NCBI GenBank assembly: GCA_036159515.1
Contig: JAYYEV010000017.1
Span: 1-26,297, forward strand
Reading direction: 5' to 3'
DNA length: 26,297 nucleotides
Source: GCA-002727735 sp036159515
Lineage (GTDB): Bacteria; Bacteroidota; Bacteroidia; Flavobacteriales_D; Parvicellaceae
Shown: positions 25,786 through 26,297 of the stretch, one piece after another
How the letters are laid out: each line of letters opens with the position of its first letter
How positions within the stretch are numbered: the first letter of the stretch is position 1
The notes under the pieces: model-generated
Told to the model about the DNA's origin: nothing
Database searches by the model: none
What the model saw: the letters and a program-made list of their open reading frames with translations, nothing else
Translations under genes and position numbers: made by a program

Positions 25786-25859
25786 GGCGCGGTAGCTCAG
25801 ACGGTTAGAGCGCAGGATTCATAACCCTGAGGTCGGGGGTTCGATTCCCCCCCGCGCCA
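25786..25859 (+). tRNA. tRNA with CAT anticodon (probably elongator tRNA-Met)
   Basis: A 74-nt cloverleaf can be drawn by hand: acceptor GGCGCGG/CCGCGCC with discriminator A, D stem GCTC/GAGC, anticodon stem CAGGA/CCCTG with loop TTCATAA, T stem GGGGG/CCCCC with loop TTCGATT. The anticodon is at 25820-25822. The paired G1-C72 end argues against the initiator tRNA. A lysidine-modified tRNA-Ile would have the same gene anticodon and cannot be fully excluded. The 3' CCA is not encoded. The base pair next to the loop is an A-C mismatch. A T-rich terminator follows. Confidence 0.95.
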
Positions 25860-25865
25860 CATTTT

Positions 25866-25892
25866 AACCTCAACTTTAGTTGGGGTTTTTTT
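25866..25892 (+). terminator. Rho-independent terminator of the tRNA
   Basis: AACCTCAAC and GTTGGGGTT form a 9-bp stem (one G-T wobble) around a TTTA loop, followed directly by a run of T. It lies 6 bp after the tRNA. The stop codon of the minus-strand gene is in the loop. The minus strand has no T-run after the stem, so it acts in one direction. Confidence 0.85.
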
Positions 25893-26189
25893 GTGGAAAA
25901 GATTTTACAAAGGAAACTATAAATGCTGGAAATGAAACAATTAATGCTAGTATCAAAACCTTAACTTGTAAGGTTTCATAATTTGGAAGTTCATCAACCC
26001 ATATTGCTTCCATTCTCCAAATAAATGCCCTAAACACTATACAAGATGTATACCCCCATGCACCACATAATAAACCTATCCCTTTTTTTGATCTTAAGTT
26101 TATTATGCCTGCAATTAATAATAAGAAAATACTAATGTAATCTGCTGTCAGTGCTAGGCTTTTTCAAAAAATGAAGATTCTTTTTCCAT
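25876..26189 (-). pseudogene. Small membrane protein gene with an apparent one-base frameshift
   Basis: From ATG 26189 the frame reads MEKESSFFEKA and stops at TAG 26156-26154. The overlapping -1 frame is open from just upstream of this stop for about 90 codons to TAA 25878-25876 and reads like a real protein: LALTADYISIFLLLIAGIIN, then GIGLLCGAWGYTSCIVFRAFIW and VLILALIVSFPAFIVSFV, three hydrophobic segments. That frame has no ATG near its 5' end. Adding one base in the A5 run near 26160 would join both parts into a 104-residue membrane protein. The cause may be a true mutation or a homopolymer sequencing error. Function is unknown. Confidence 0.6.
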
Positions 26190-26219
26190 AGGTTTTATTT
26201 GAATTAACGAAAAGGATTA

Positions 26220-26297
26220 CTAAATATTACCCATTTCAGGATAGAATTCCTTAAAATCCATATGATAAATGTTTCTGATCTCTTTCCTTTGATTGTC
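26220..26297 (-). CDS. C-terminal 25 residues of an unidentified protein (cut by window edge)
   Basis: On the minus strand, a frame open from the window edge reads DNQRKEIRNIYHMDFKEFYP and five further residues to a TAG at 26222-26220. The composition looks like coding sequence, and it would lie 30 bp upstream of the small membrane-protein gene on the same strand. Too little is present to name a family. Confidence 0.4.
   Translation of the reverse strand, partial: DNQRKEIRNIYHMDFKEFYPEMGNI

Noticed and set aside
26150..26175. Programmed -1 frameshift in the small membrane protein
   Set aside because: The region lacks a tandem slippery heptamer in the reading frame; a single-base deletion is simpler.
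1..26297. CRISPR arrays, insertion sequences, phage or toxin-antitoxin genes
   Set aside because: No repeated direct repeats, transposase motifs, terminal inverted repeats or integrase next to the tRNA were found on reading both strands.

Overview
The window is low-GC DNA from a Bacteroidota bacterium, most likely a free-living (possibly marine) member of the Flavobacteriales. The evidence is a secreted C25 peptidase with a type IX secretion C-terminal domain, a TonB-dependent receptor with an N-terminal carboxypeptidase-regulatory-like domain, Bacteroidota-type TAnnTTTG promoter boxes, few Shine-Dalgarno sites, and the pairing of PhoH with PurC. The species cannot be named from the sequence alone.

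Region 1 (1-9153) is carbohydrate catabolism in two divergent, tightly packed operons. The leftward operon encodes a GH13 amylase-like lipoprotein, an MFS sugar transporter, beta-phosphoglucomutase and the start of a GH65 maltose phosphorylase that runs off the left edge. The rightward operon encodes zwf, pgl, edd, eda and a BadF/N-acetylglucosamine-kinase-type sugar kinase, which is a complete Entner-Doudoroff route. Together they could take maltose or maltodextrin to glucose plus beta-glucose-1-phosphate, then to glucose-6-phosphate, then to pyruvate plus glyceraldehyde-3-phosphate. A perfect 17-bp inverted repeat sits in the 122-bp space between the two operons.

Region 2 (9154-15178) is a 277-bp non-coding stretch followed by the C25 peptidase and the TonB-dependent receptor, 9 bp apart and probably co-transcribed.

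Region 3 (15175-18173, minus strand) is a compact operon of an S-adenosylmethionine hydrolase-family protein, a small dimeric alpha/beta-barrel protein, imidazolonepropionase (HutI) and a DUF2490-like outer-membrane protein. A good promoter lies upstream. Divergent from it are PhoH and PurC (18258-20142), both apparently starting at TTG.

Region 4 (20148-25633, minus strand) is a five-gene unit: a START-like protein, an LptF/LptG permease, two GT4 glycosyltransferases and the bifunctional riboflavin enzyme RibBA.

Region 5 (25768-26297) holds a CAT-anticodon tRNA with its own promoter box and terminator, then on the minus strand a small membrane-protein gene that appears broken by a one-base deletion, and the last 25 codons of another gene.

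I see no mobile element, CRISPR array, phage gene or obvious new defence system. Nearly all genes are recognisable families. The points of interest are linkages (maltose phosphorolysis with the Entner-Doudoroff operon and a candidate glucokinase; the peptidase-receptor pair; SAM hydrolase with HutI), the operator-like palindrome, non-ATG starts and the frameshift.
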